In this document: positions 55,673 to 64,000 of the stretch, in pieces
How the letters are laid out: the number at the start of each line of letters is the position of its first letter
How positions within the stretch are numbered: position 1 is the first letter of the stretch
Origin: an uncultured Sphingomonadaceae bacterium
GTDB taxonomy: Bacteria > Pseudomonadota > Alphaproteobacteria > Sphingomonadales > Sphingomonadaceae
Assembly: GCA_947493955.1 (NCBI GenBank)
Contig: CANLSQ010000003.1
Span: forward strand, 62,001 to 126,000
DNA length: 64,000 nt
Direction: 5' to 3'
Notes under the pieces: generated by a model
Database searches by the model: none
What the model was told of the DNA's origin: nothing
What the model saw: only the letters and a program-made list of their open reading frames with translations
Made by a program: the position numbers and the translations under genes

Positions 55673-56404
55673 ATGGCCGTTATCGCAATCTACAGCATGA
55701 AAGGCGGTGTCGGTAAAAGCTGTGCTGCCGTTAGTCTTGCGTGGAACAGCGCCGTGAACTCGTCCCGCAAGACCTTGGTCTGGGATCTTGATCCGCAAGC
55801 AGCGGCTTCGTTCATTCTAAATGGAGACCGGCACAAAAAGGATCTTGCACAGGCGATGATCGCCGGAGATATCAAGCCATCCAAGCTAATCAAGCCGACC
55901 AGGATAGAAAATATCGACCTGCTGGCTGCGGATGTGTCGCTTCGCGGCCTCGACCGGTTCTTTTTCGATTTGAACAAGAAAAAGCATATGGGCAAAATCC
56001 TGCGAGAGCTGAAGAAAGACTATGACCGGATCATCCTGGATTGCCCGCCGGGCCTCACCGAAACCAGCGAGCAGATATTGCGCAACGCCGATTTGGTAAT
56101 CGTGCCAGTCATTCCGTCACCTTTGTCGGAACGCGCGCTGAAGGATGTTCAGACGTTCCTTGATTCCCGGCGGCGTAAACATGCGCCCTTGCTGCCCGTG
56201 TTCAACATGGTTGACCGGCGCCGAACGATTCACAAAGAAACGTTGGCCAAAAAGCCCAAATGGCCAGTTATTCCGATGTCCAGTGATGTTGAACGGATGA
56301 CAAGGCTGAAAAAACCGCTGGGAGAATTTGCTCCGCGCAGTCCCGCTGCGCTGGCTTATGCCAAAATCTGGCGCGGTATTGAAAAAAAGCTGACCAAGTT
56401 ATGA
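55673..56404 (+). CDS. ParA/MinD-type ATPase, orphan
   Basis: A 243-residue P-loop ATPase with the deviant Walker A (SMKGGVGKSCAAV), Walker B region (DRIILDCPPGLTE) and the IVPVIPSPLSERAL switch. No ParB or parS-like repeat is nearby, so it is not the chromosomal partition pair; VirC1-like or other positioning ATPases are alternatives. The start is ATG 55673, 52 bp after the ArsC-like gene; the open frame extends upstream into that gene in another frame but without ATPase homology. Confidence 0.88.
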   Translation: MAVIAIYSMKGGVGKSCAAVSLAWNSAVNSSRKTLVWDLDPQAAASFILNGDRHKKDLAQAMIAGDIKPSKLIKPTRIENIDLLAADVSLRGLDRFFFDLNKKKHMGKILRELKKDYDRIILDCPPGLTETSEQILRNADLVIVPVIPSPLSERALKDVQTFLDSRRRKHAPLLPVFNMVDRRRTIHKETLAKKPKWPVIPMSSDVERMTRLKKPLGEFAPRSPAALAYAKIWRGIEKKLTKL

Positions 56405-56431
56405 CGGACCGATATCAGGTCCATCGTTTTA

Positions 56432-58804
56432 CTAGGCGGCGCGGCCACCCAATTGCGCACTGTCCGCGTTAAAGTCAGTGAACAGATCCATCGCATCATG
56501 CGGCGCCATGGGCCGACCGAAATAATAGCCCTGAATTTTACTGCAACCGAGCTTCTGGATCATCTTGACCTCTTCTTCGGTTTCCGCGCCTTCGGCTGTC
56601 GTTGCCATGCCAAGGCTGTCAGCCATTGCCACCACCGCGCGGATAATTGCCAGGCTTTCAGGTACGTTCTTCGCAGCCCCCTGAACAAAACTGCGATCAA
56701 CCTTGATGGTTGAGAAACGGGTTTTGCGCAAATAGCCAAGCGAAGAATAGCCGGTGCCAAAATCGTCCAGCGAAAGATTGATACCCAAACCGATAATCTG
56801 GTCGAGGACTTGCGTAGCGCCTGTGCCTTCGCGCATGAAGATGCTTTCGGTGACTTCTATTTCCAGCCTCTGGGCTGGCAGATCGCTGTCACTTAGTGCC
56901 GAAACCACCATATCTAGGAAATTGGGATCCGTCAGCTGATCAGCCGATACGTTCACGGCCACCTTGACGGCGGCAGGCCATTTCATTGCTTCTTTACAGG
57001 CCGTGCGCATCACCCATTCGCCAATCGGCACAATGAGCCGCGCATCTTCGGCCAACGGAACAAATTTGGCTGGTGACACGACGCCAAATTCCGGATTGGT
57101 CCAGCGCAACAATGCTTCAAAGCCGAGTACGCCTCCGGTATCTGCGCTCACTACCGGCTGATAGTTGAGAGAGAATTCGTTATTGTCCAACGCCTTGCGC
57201 AAGGCAATTTCCATCACCCGGCGTTCTTCGGCATGGACGTGCAGTTTCGGCTCATATTGATTATGTGCGCCGCCGCCCTGGTCCTTGGACCGATAGAGTG
57301 CGAGGTCGGCACTGCGCATCAGCATTTCGACAGTACGGCCATCGCGCGGTCCTATCGCGGTCCCGACACTGGCGCCAATATAGAGCGTGTGTTGATCGAC
57401 TTCATAAGGGCGCGACAATGTATCAATGATCTTTTTGCCCAGCGTATCCATATATTGGGAATCACTGGCGTCCTTGATAACAATCGCGAATTCGTCGCCA
57501 CCCAGGCGTCCGCATAACTCATTGTCGGTCATGATCGAGCGCAGTCGCTCCGACACGCGGGCAAGCAAGCGGTCACCAACCGGATGACCCAATGTATCGT
57601 TGACCGCCTTGAACCGGTCGAGATCGATCATCATGAAGCCGCAACGGCCGTTCCACTTGTCGGAATCCTGTTGGGCCTTGCCAAGCGCTTCGGTCAGTTG
57701 CAACCGGTTGGGCAGGCCGGTGAGTGTATCAAAGCGCGCCATGTGAGATATTTTGTCAGCGGACTCGCGTTGCTCCGTTACGTCAGATCCAACGCCGCGG
57801 AAGCCGTGAAAAATCCCATTTTCATCGAGCTTAGGCGAGGCAGAGATTTCCCACCAGCGGGTCACATCGTTGATCAGCACCGGAACCAGCATATTGCTGA
57901 AACTGTCGCGGCGTTTCAGCTTTTCGGCCAGTTCGTGCAGGGCGGGCGAAAATTTTCCTGAATCCCAGGCTTGACCGGCAACCAGTTGCAGGAAAGGGCG
58001 CCCTTCAATATCTTCCGGCGTTCGCCCCACGGCATGGGCAAAGCGGGGAGATACGTGAGTCAGGCGGCGCGAAGTGTCGGTCTGCCATAGCCAGTCGGCT
58101 CCGGTATCTTCAAATTCACGCAGAAGCAGGCTGACCACCTCCTTTTTCTCATTCAGATTCGCTTCCGCGATTTTCCGGTTTATGAATGATCTTCCATTCA
58201 TCAGGCACGACGCAATCAAAAGCATGGCAATAGCGGCCGATGCCGTTGCCATTTGATACCCGTTTATCAAATACCAGCCGACAGCCGATGACAGGCCGCA
58301 AAGCCCGATAAAAACAATGCTGGCCAATGGAACGGCGGACATCAGCATGGCCGATCCGACCATCAGGCATAGAACAAGAGCCCATATCCCGACCATAGTG
58401 CTCAGGTCGCTTGAGGGACCAAACAGGATCATGGCTGTGGACCACAACAGGCCGCCAGCTGCTGATACCAAAAGCGTGTTCATGTTTTCACGCCGGGAAA
58501 TGCTCTTGCGTTCCCAGACGGCATCCTTACGCGCCTTTATGTAGGTGTAAATGTACAAACCGAACAGGGCGAGGGTCCATGCGCCCAACAGCCATCCGTT
58601 GACCTGGCCGATACTGAATTGAACAGCCAAGATGCCGCACGTAATCGACCCGATCATCTTCAGGAAACCATTCTGATGCATGCCTTCATACTGGAGTACG
58701 CGAATGCGTCCCCAATCTATGCCTTCAGGGTCAGCAATCCCTAGCAATACGCTCAGTGGGATTTCCTGCGGCAGGCCGGATGATGATGCTAGCTTCTTTT
58801 CCAC
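56432..58804 (-). CDS. Membrane GGDEF-EAL protein with PAS domain
   Basis: A 790-residue cyclic-di-GMP enzyme with about five or six N-terminal helices (about residues 55-200), a PAS domain (about 235-365) and then GGDEF (RLGGDEFAIVI) and EAL (FEALLRWT, EVTESIF, DDFGTGYSSLGYL) domains. All active-site motifs look intact, so both synthesis and hydrolysis are possible. The start is GTG 58804 with AAGGGGAAAG upstream. It lies in opposition to parA with 27 bp between stops. Confidence 0.93.
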   Translation of the reverse strand: MEKKLASSSGLPQEIPLSVLLGIADPEGIDWGRIRVLQYEGMHQNGFLKMIGSITCGILAVQFSIGQVNGWLLGAWTLALFGLYIYTYIKARKDAVWERKSISRRENMNTLLVSAAGGLLWSTAMILFGPSSDLSTMVGIWALVLCLMVGSAMLMSAVPLASIVFIGLCGLSSAVGWYLINGYQMATASAAIAMLLIASCLMNGRSFINRKIAEANLNEKKEVVSLLLREFEDTGADWLWQTDTSRRLTHVSPRFAHAVGRTPEDIEGRPFLQLVAGQAWDSGKFSPALHELAEKLKRRDSFSNMLVPVLINDVTRWWEISASPKLDENGIFHGFRGVGSDVTEQRESADKISHMARFDTLTGLPNRLQLTEALGKAQQDSDKWNGRCGFMMIDLDRFKAVNDTLGHPVGDRLLARVSERLRSIMTDNELCGRLGGDEFAIVIKDASDSQYMDTLGKKIIDTLSRPYEVDQHTLYIGASVGTAIGPRDGRTVEMLMRSADLALYRSKDQGGGAHNQYEPKLHVHAEERRVMEIALRKALDNNEFSLNYQPVVSADTGGVLGFEALLRWTNPEFGVVSPAKFVPLAEDARLIVPIGEWVMRTACKEAMKWPAAVKVAVNVSADQLTDPNFLDMVVSALSDSDLPAQRLEIEVTESIFMREGTGATQVLDQIIGLGINLSLDDFGTGYSSLGYLRKTRFSTIKVDRSFVQGAAKNVPESLAIIRAVVAMADSLGMATTAEGAETEEEVKMIQKLGCSKIQGYYFGRPMAPHDAMDLFTDFNADSAQLGGRAA

Positions 58805-58900
58805 GCTTTCCCCTTAAGAGGAAAACCTTATCGAATGGTAAGCATCCGCCTTTTTTTTCGGTTTATGGTTAACCGATTTTAACGCTTTAACCCGTTGGTT

Positions 58901-60631
58901 TCAGGCTGCGATATCATAAGGCTGAATATCACCCGAGAGATAAAGGTTGCGCGCCTTTGCCCGGCTGAGTTTACCAGAACTGGTGCGCGGCAAAGTGCGC
59001 GGCGGAACCAGTTCGATAACACAGTTCATACCCGTGATCGCACGGACCTTTTCACGTATTTCGTCGCGCAGGCGCAGCCGTTCGATCTCATCAGACGTTC
59101 TGCATTGGACGAGAACTGCCGGCGTTTCATCACCGCCCGGCGTCGTGATCGCAAAGGCAGCAATATCGCCTGCCTTGAATCCGGGCAATTGTTCTACTGC
59201 CCATTCAATATCCTGCGGCCAGTGGTTCTTACCATTGATGATGATCATGTCTTTGGCACGGCCAACAATATAGAGATAGCCATCCGACAAATAGCCCATA
59301 TCGCCGGTATCAAGCCAGCCATCTACCAGACAGGCATCGGTCGCTTCCTGATCTCGATAATAGCAGTCCATGACTGACGGGCTTTGCATCCAGACCTTGC
59401 CGACAGCCTTTTCCGGGAGCAGGCTGCCATCTTCCTCACGGATTTGCAGAAGTGTATCGCGCACCGGTTTGCCGCAATTGACGATCGCACGATAGCGTTT
59501 GGGGCGGCTGCCATCGGCCTGTTTCTCGCCGGCCAATTCAGTTTCTTCAACCAACTCTACTTCCATGCCTTCGCCTGGCGGCATGATCGTTACAGCCAAA
59601 GTTGCCTCGGCAAGACCATAGCTTGGCAAAAAGGCCTTGGCATCAAATTTTGCCGGTGCAAAGGCGTCGGTAAAGCGTTGCATAACATCGGGCCGGATCA
59701 TATCGGCACCATTGCCTGCCAAACGCCAGCGCGACAGGTCAAATCGCTCGGCTACGTTTGACTGGCTACCGATACGGCGCGCGCAGATTTCGTATCCGAA
59801 TGTCGGGGAGAAACTGCATGATGTGCCTTTGTTGCGGGAAATCAGGTCCAGCCATGACAGCGGCCTGCGCGCAAAATCCGATGTTTTCAGATAATCGGTG
59901 GATACCTGATTGCAGACCATCGAAATGAAACAGCCAACCAGACCCATATCATGGTAAAAAGGTAGCCAGGATACACAGCGGTCATCTTCGCCCACGTTCA
60001 TGCCATAAGAATGGGATCCGACATTGTGGAGCAGTGCTTTGTGTGACACGGCAACGCCATGCGGGAAACGGGTCGATCCACTCGAATATTGCAAATAGGC
60101 AATATCGCTACTTTGGGCTTGTGGCAGTTCACAGTCCGGTACATTGTTCTCGGCAAACTTGTCCCAGCCAAAGACAGGGATTTCCCGAGATTGGCCAGCA
60201 GCAGCAGCCAGTTCTTCAATTTCATCGGGATAAAGCAATATCGCCGGATCGCAGCTATCCAGCTGCACACCTATTTGATCAATATAACTGTCCTTGCCAC
60301 CAAAAGAGGTCGGCAGCGGCAGCGGCACCGGCCAGGCGCCGGCATAGATCGCACCAAAGAATAACGCACAAAATTGCGGTTCGGTGTCGGCGATGAGAGC
60401 GATCCGGTCGCCAGGCTTTACGCCAAATCCGATCAGGCGGCGCGCAGCGGCAATGGCGTCATCCCGCAATTCCGTGAAGGGATAGACGCGTACCAGCGAA
60501 GCGCGTGCATCGTGAAAATTAAAACCTCTTTGACCCTGCGCTGCATAGTCAAGCGCTTCGCCTACCGTTTCGAAATCGGCGAAACGGCGTGGAAGATCAT
60601 CAGCGGTTGGGGTTGGTGTCAGCTCAGTCAT
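58901..60631 (-). CDS. Fatty acyl-AMP ligase (FAAL)
   Basis: A 576-residue adenylate-forming enzyme that activates a fatty acid as acyl-AMP, generally for transfer to an acyl carrier protein in lipid or polyketide synthesis. The FAAL-type features are YLQYSSGSTRFPHGVAVSH, SWLPFYHDMGLVG and the C-terminal TSSGKLSR, where Lys is catalytic. The phosphate loop lacks the usual TGxPKG lysine (here RFPHG). No carrier protein or ketosynthase is in the window; in sphingomonads such enzymes accompany sphingolipid synthesis genes. Confidence 0.93.
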   Translation of the reverse strand: MTELTPTPTADDLPRRFADFETVGEALDYAAQGQRGFNFHDARASLVRVYPFTELRDDAIAAARRLIGFGVKPGDRIALIADTEPQFCALFFGAIYAGAWPVPLPLPTSFGGKDSYIDQIGVQLDSCDPAILLYPDEIEELAAAAGQSREIPVFGWDKFAENNVPDCELPQAQSSDIAYLQYSSGSTRFPHGVAVSHKALLHNVGSHSYGMNVGEDDRCVSWLPFYHDMGLVGCFISMVCNQVSTDYLKTSDFARRPLSWLDLISRNKGTSCSFSPTFGYEICARRIGSQSNVAERFDLSRWRLAGNGADMIRPDVMQRFTDAFAPAKFDAKAFLPSYGLAEATLAVTIMPPGEGMEVELVEETELAGEKQADGSRPKRYRAIVNCGKPVRDTLLQIREEDGSLLPEKAVGKVWMQSPSVMDCYYRDQEATDACLVDGWLDTGDMGYLSDGYLYIVGRAKDMIIINGKNHWPQDIEWAVEQLPGFKAGDIAAFAITTPGGDETPAVLVQCRTSDEIERLRLRDEIREKVRAITGMNCVIELVPPRTLPRTSSGKLSRAKARNLYLSGDIQPYDIAA

Positions 60632-60803
60632 ACAAAATCCATTTTCCAGAAGGTCCAGCCTTCTTACAAATCGTCATTTTCTTTGGGTATTCAGCCAAAT
60701 TTTGAAAATTATTCAGCTGTTCGAACCCTTAACAAGCCTTAGTGATTGCAACTGGCGTTTAAATTTCGGCTCTACTGTGGCACAAAAAGGGCAGTGGTTC
60801 CGA

Positions 60804-61349
60804 ATGAGAGACGAAGCGTTGAAAAATAGCGGTAAAGCGTTGGATGAAAATAGCTTGCAAGAGCTGGCCCTGCGCTATGTCAGCCGATACGCAACCACGC
60901 GCCACAAGCTAAAATCCTATCTTTTCCGTAAATTACGCGAACGGGACTGGTCGGGTGACCGGTCAGGATCACTTGAGGAAATAGTCGAAACAATGGTCGA
61001 GCGCTTTTCGGAGCTTGGTTACATTGATGACGCGTTGTTTGCCAAGAACCGGGCGGCCGCGTTGACCAATAGGGGCTATGGGAAAAGACGGGTTACGCAG
61101 GCCCTCTATCAGGCGGGTATAGAAGAAGGAGACGACCGGCAGGCGCTTGATCTCAGCGATGCCAGGCAATGGGACGCCGCCAGGACTTATGCGCGCAAGA
61201 AGTCCATTGGTCCTTTTGCACAAGAACCGGCCGATCAAGACAGATGCCGGAAACAATTACAGGCGTTTTTAAGAGCCGGTCATAGTTTTGATATTGCCTC
61301 TCGGTTTGTCTTTGCGAAGCCTGGCGAAGAAATTGACGCAGAGGTTTAG
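60804..61349 (+). CDS. recX: Regulatory protein RecX
   Basis: A RecX-family protein of about 181 residues with helical repeats (LQELALRYVSRYATTRHKLKSYL, then VETMVERFSELGYIDDALFAKNRA and ALYQAGIEEG). It inhibits RecA filament extension. ATG 60804 (MRDEALKNSG) is chosen; the frame begins at ATG 60702, but the upstream 34 residues show no domain and include CNWRLNFGS. recA is not nearby. Confidence 0.87.
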   Translation: MRDEALKNSGKALDENSLQELALRYVSRYATTRHKLKSYLFRKLRERDWSGDRSGSLEEIVETMVERFSELGYIDDALFAKNRAAALTNRGYGKRRVTQALYQAGIEEGDDRQALDLSDARQWDAARTYARKKSIGPFAQEPADQDRCRKQLQAFLRAGHSFDIASRFVFAKPGEEIDAEV

Positions 61350-61484
61350 ACGGACTCTTTTGTTGTTCTAAAACACCTTATGACAAGAAGAATCGCCAGT
61401 TTACAATATATATGCTATGCTGTTCGCATCCGATTCTTTTGGTTAAATTACCTCCATTTCGGATGATGTGTTCGGAGATTTGTT

Positions 61485-62165
61485 GTGGCAAGTTTATATG
61501 CGGAACCTGCGAGAAGCGAAGAGGGTACGGCTAGCGATCATTCGATCAGCGACCGACCAAATACTCAAGGAACCGATAGGTCTGCAAATGACGGGATATT
61601 GGGAAAAGAAGACGAACAGTCCGCGAAGGTTTTAAAAACGACGGGCTATGTCAAATGGTTCGACTCTCATCGCGGTTTCGGATTTATCATTCCTGACAAG
61701 GAAGCAAACGGCAATGATGTGCTGGAGCGTGGTCAGGACATTCTGGTTCACTGGACAGTATTGGAACCGCTGAACCGCAGGGATTTGCCCGAAATGGCGC
61801 TGGTTACATGTGAATATGTTGACGCTGCCAAAGGTTTGCAGGCGACAAAAATTCTCGATATTGATGAGTCCAATTGTGAACAGATGGTTCACCAGCCCAC
61901 CCCTGAAGTAAAACGCAAGGCCATCCATGTCGTGGAAGATGAATCGGCTTTTATCGAAGCGGAAGTCAAATGGTTCAACCGTGCCAAGGGCTACGGTTTT
62001 CTGATCGTTAATGGCTTTGAAGGCGACATTTTTATCCACATGGAAACGCTGCGCAATGCAGGCATCGGTGAAATTATGCCGGGCCAGCATGTTCTGGCAC
62101 GCATAGATACCGGTGATCGCGGATATATGGCGGTACAGGTCAGTGTCTCGCCGGTTTCCCAGTAA
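61485..62165 (+). CDS. Tandem cold-shock domain protein
   Basis: A 226-residue protein with an acidic N-terminal linker (about residues 1-50) and two cold-shock domains. In the first, [14 protein letters not shown] and ILVHW stand for RNP1/RNP2; in the second, [13 protein letters not shown] and IFIHM. The RNP1 motifs are intact except that the second has Tyr-Gly-Phe-Leu. It starts at GTG 61485 after CGGAG. Two-domain members of this type are typical of alphaproteobacteria and act in stationary phase or cold adaptation. Confidence 0.93.
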   Translation: MASLYAEPARSEEGTASDHSISDRPNTQGTDRSANDGILGKEDEQSAKVLKTTGYVKWFDSHRGFGFIIPDKEANGNDVLERGQDILVHWTVLEPLNRRDLPEMALVTCEYVDAAKGLQATKILDIDESNCEQMVHQPTPEVKRKAIHVVEDESAFIEAEVKWFNRAKGYGFLIVNGFEGDIFIHMETLRNAGIGEIMPGQHVLARIDTGDRGYMAVQVSVSPVSQ

Positions 62166-62178
62166 CGGGTTTTCTAAC

Positions 62179-62700
62179 ATGAACGGATTTATCAAGCAGG
62201 CGATCCTGCCCGCCGTGCTGTTGTCGTGCACTGGCATGGTCGGAGGATGTTCCGCTCAGGCGGGGCAAGCCGAGAGCAAGCAAAGTCAACTAGAGCCACA
62301 GCAAAATGATAGACTTTCCGAAGCCGGCCTACGTTTGATCCCGCTGACTATCTCGGCTGATGGCGAGCGCCATGATTTTACGGTCGAGCTTGCTGGTACC
62401 GCGGCGGAACAGGCGCGCGGTCTGATGTTCCGCACGGAACTGGGGCCAGACAAGGGGATGCTCTTCCCCTTCGACCGGGTGCGCATGGCCAGTTTCTGGA
62501 TGAAAAACACGGTGATCCCCCTCGACATTATTTTTGTCCGCAGTGATGGAACGATCGAATCCATTGCCGCCAACACAATTCCCTATTCCCTTGATCCGGT
62601 AGAATCTGGTGAACCGGTTGCAGCCGTGCTGGAATTGGCCGGCGGACGGGCAGCGGAATTGAAAATCGGTCCCGGTGATAAGGTAGAATGGCAGCAATAA
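62179..62700 (+). CDS. DUF192 family exported protein
   Basis: A 173-residue protein with a signal and possible lipobox (VGGC at about residues 22-25) and a DUF192 domain (ARGLMFRTEL, MASFWMKNTVIPLDIIFV). DUF192 proteins have no settled function. ATG 62179 is chosen; the open frame begins 66 bp earlier inside the cold-shock gene. It forms a run with NDUFA12 and DUF2155 genes downstream. Confidence 0.9.
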   Translation: MNGFIKQAILPAVLLSCTGMVGGCSAQAGQAESKQSQLEPQQNDRLSEAGLRLIPLTISADGERHDFTVELAGTAAEQARGLMFRTELGPDKGMLFPFDRVRMASFWMKNTVIPLDIIFVRSDGTIESIAANTIPYSLDPVESGEPVAAVLELAGGRAAELKIGPGDKVEWQQ

Positions 62701-62781
62701 ACGCACGTTCAGGCCGAAAGCTGTGCTTTCCACGCATTTTTTAATTGCGAACCCCCACCTCGTGGCGCTAAGCGGACGGGC

Positions 62782-63183
62782 ATGGGAATATTAGGCAAAA
62801 TCTTTACCTGGTGGGACGGTGCAACCATTGGCACTGCATTGTTCAGCGCGCGCAAAGGCAAAGCCGTTGGCGAGGATATTTTCGGTAACAAATATTATCA
62901 GTCCAGGAATATCGCCAAAGACGGCGATCAACGCTGGGTTATCTATTCCGGAGCCAATGACGCTAGCCGGGTACCGCCGGAATGGCATGGCTGGTTGCAT
63001 AAAAGTTATGATGAAGTCCCTGAAAGCCATTTGCCGCAGCCGCGTATCTGGGAAAAAGAGCCGACCGGTAACCTGACAGGTACAGCCAATGCCTATCGCC
63101 CGGCCGGTGCGCTGGAATCCGGCGGCGTGAGAGCCGCAGCCACCGGGGACTATGAACCATGGAATCCGGCCGAAGCCGAATGA
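62782..63183 (+). CDS. NDUFA12-family complex I accessory protein
   Basis: A 133-residue homologue of the mitochondrial NDUFA12 subunit (B17.2) of NADH:quinone oxidoreductase. The family motif is seen in FTWWDGATIGTALFSARKGKAVGEDIFGNKYY and RRWVIYSG-like RWVIYSGANDASRVPPEWHGWLH. It is an alphaproteobacterial supernumerary complex I protein encoded away from the nuo operon. It overlaps the DUF2155 gene by 4 bp (ATGA). Confidence 0.95.
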   Translation: MGILGKIFTWWDGATIGTALFSARKGKAVGEDIFGNKYYQSRNIAKDGDQRWVIYSGANDASRVPPEWHGWLHKSYDEVPESHLPQPRIWEKEPTGNLTGTANAYRPAGALESGGVRAAATGDYEPWNPAEAE

Positions 63184-63968
63184 TTTCTGTCTGCGGTATC
63201 TCTGCATCTAATAGAAATCGGCTGTTAACTCTATTTGCTGGTGCATTGCTGTTGTCAGGCTGCGGTCTGTTCGGTGATGACATCGGCGACGAGAATACGG
63301 GTCAACCTGCAGAAAAGGCGGAATTGGAAGCGACCGATGATGACGAGTTGGTCCAGCCTGTTAGCGAGCAAATTGGCACGCCGATGGCGGAGCGGGTCGC
63401 AACCCTGGGGTTCCTGAACAAACGCAATGGTTTAACTCGTGATTTGGAGCTGAAGCCAGGGCAGTCGATCCGTATTGGCCGCGCGATGGTTCGTCTACGT
63501 GCTTGCGAACGCACCGCACCGTGGGAATTGACCCCGGAACAGGGCGCTTTTGTGCAGCTGTTCGTTAATGACCGGCCGGCCACGCGTCAGGGCGACGACC
63601 AGTGGCAAAAGGTTTTTTCCGGTTGGTTGTTTCGCGAATCACCGTCACTGAATGTCGTGGAGCACCCCATTTACGATGTCTGGGTCAAAAGCTGTGCGAT
63701 GAACTTTCCCGGCGAAGAAAGTCCGCCAGAGGATTCGGCGAACCCGACCGCGCCGCGCTCATCCTCATCCAATCTTGCCAACAGCCCATCGAGCGCCGCA
63801 AATGACGGCACCGAAACCGAAGCCGATGCTGTCGCGCCTGTGCCAACAACGCCGTCAGTGCCTGTGCCTGAGCCAGTGGAACCTGTTCCTGAGAGTGTGC
63901 CACAGCCCGTACCCGAGTCAGCTGACCCCATTGGCGATTTAATTGCCGAAAATGCTGGTGAGCAATAG
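63180..63968 (+). CDS. DUF2155 lipoprotein with Pro-rich tail
   Basis: A 262-residue protein starting at ATG 63180 (MISVCGIS) with a signal peptide and lipobox (LLLSGCGLFGDD, Cys at about residue 28). The central DUF2155 domain (GLTRDLELKPGQSIRIGRAMVRLRACERTAPWEL ... VYDVWVKSCAMNFPGEESPP) is followed by a disordered Pro/Val/Glu repeat (VPVPEPVEPVPESVPQPVPES). It may be an alphaproteobacterial envelope factor; function unknown. The last 32 bases of the window hold no feature. Confidence 0.9.
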   Translation: MISVCGISASNRNRLLTLFAGALLLSGCGLFGDDIGDENTGQPAEKAELEATDDDELVQPVSEQIGTPMAERVATLGFLNKRNGLTRDLELKPGQSIRIGRAMVRLRACERTAPWELTPEQGAFVQLFVNDRPATRQGDDQWQKVFSGWLFRESPSLNVVEHPIYDVWVKSCAMNFPGEESPPEDSANPTAPRSSSSNLANSPSSAANDGTETEADAVAPVPTTPSVPVPEPVEPVPESVPQPVPESADPIGDLIAENAGEQ

Positions 63969-64000
63969 TCCTGCGCCGCGCGCAGCTGCTCAAGATACTC

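Overview
The window looks like a chromosome segment of an alphaproteobacterium of the order Sphingomonadales, most likely a marine or freshwater sphingomonad such as Sphingopyxis, Sphingorhabdus or Parasphingorhabdus. I infer this from the moderate GC content, two large TonB-dependent receptors, a single bifunctional Rel enzyme, a MucR-type regulator, an NrsF/ECF sigma pair, a CC_3452-like small exported protein, a tandem cold-shock-domain protein and an NDUFA12 homologue. I see no tRNA, rRNA, CRISPR array, prophage or insertion sequence. The window opens inside lpdA and ends just after a DUF2155 gene.

Layout. 1-5.9 kb holds lpdA, an amidase, two membrane proteins and the protease sppA. 5.9-9.6 kb is a minus-strand bufferin operon: a DUF2282 peptide precursor, a DUF692/MNIO peptide-modifying enzyme, its DUF2063 partner, a DoxX membrane protein, an ECF sigma factor and its NrsF anti-sigma factor. 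It starts from an exact match to the Caulobacter SigF promoter motif. It is divergent from groES-groL, which carry a perfect CIRCE operator. 12-19.6 kb holds a DUF885 hydrolase, serine dehydratase, MBL hydrolase, MDR oxidoreductase, an MFS transporter and a DJ-1/PfpI protein. 19.7-22.9 kb is a MacAB-like tripartite efflux operon.

23-36 kb is a galactose/alpha-galactoside catabolic island that encodes every step of the De Ley-Doudoroff pathway: galactose dehydrogenase, lactonase, galactonate dehydratase, KDGal kinase and KDPGal aldolase. It also carries a FadR-type regulator, a sodium/sugar symporter, a GH36 alpha-galactosidase and a TonB receptor. All three of its main promoter regions contain an AT-rich palindrome of 16-18 bp, so they probably form one regulon.

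36.5-47 kb holds a MucR-like regulator lacking half of its zinc ligands, a 3-oxoacid CoA-transferase, a phytase-like protein, rpmB, tadA and a LytS/LytTR two-component pair. It also holds a tightly coupled tautomerase-isomerase-SDR operon facing an HxlR regulator across a duplicated operator. A second HxlR gene lies nearby. 47-64 kb is mostly housekeeping and signalling: rel, FKBP, rpsU, a class II aldolase, an orphan 2Fe-2S subunit, an SMR pump, a Fur-box siderophore receptor, an ArsC-like protein, a ParA ATPase, a GGDEF-EAL protein, a fatty acyl-AMP ligase, recX, a cold-shock protein, DUF192, NDUFA12 and DUF2155.
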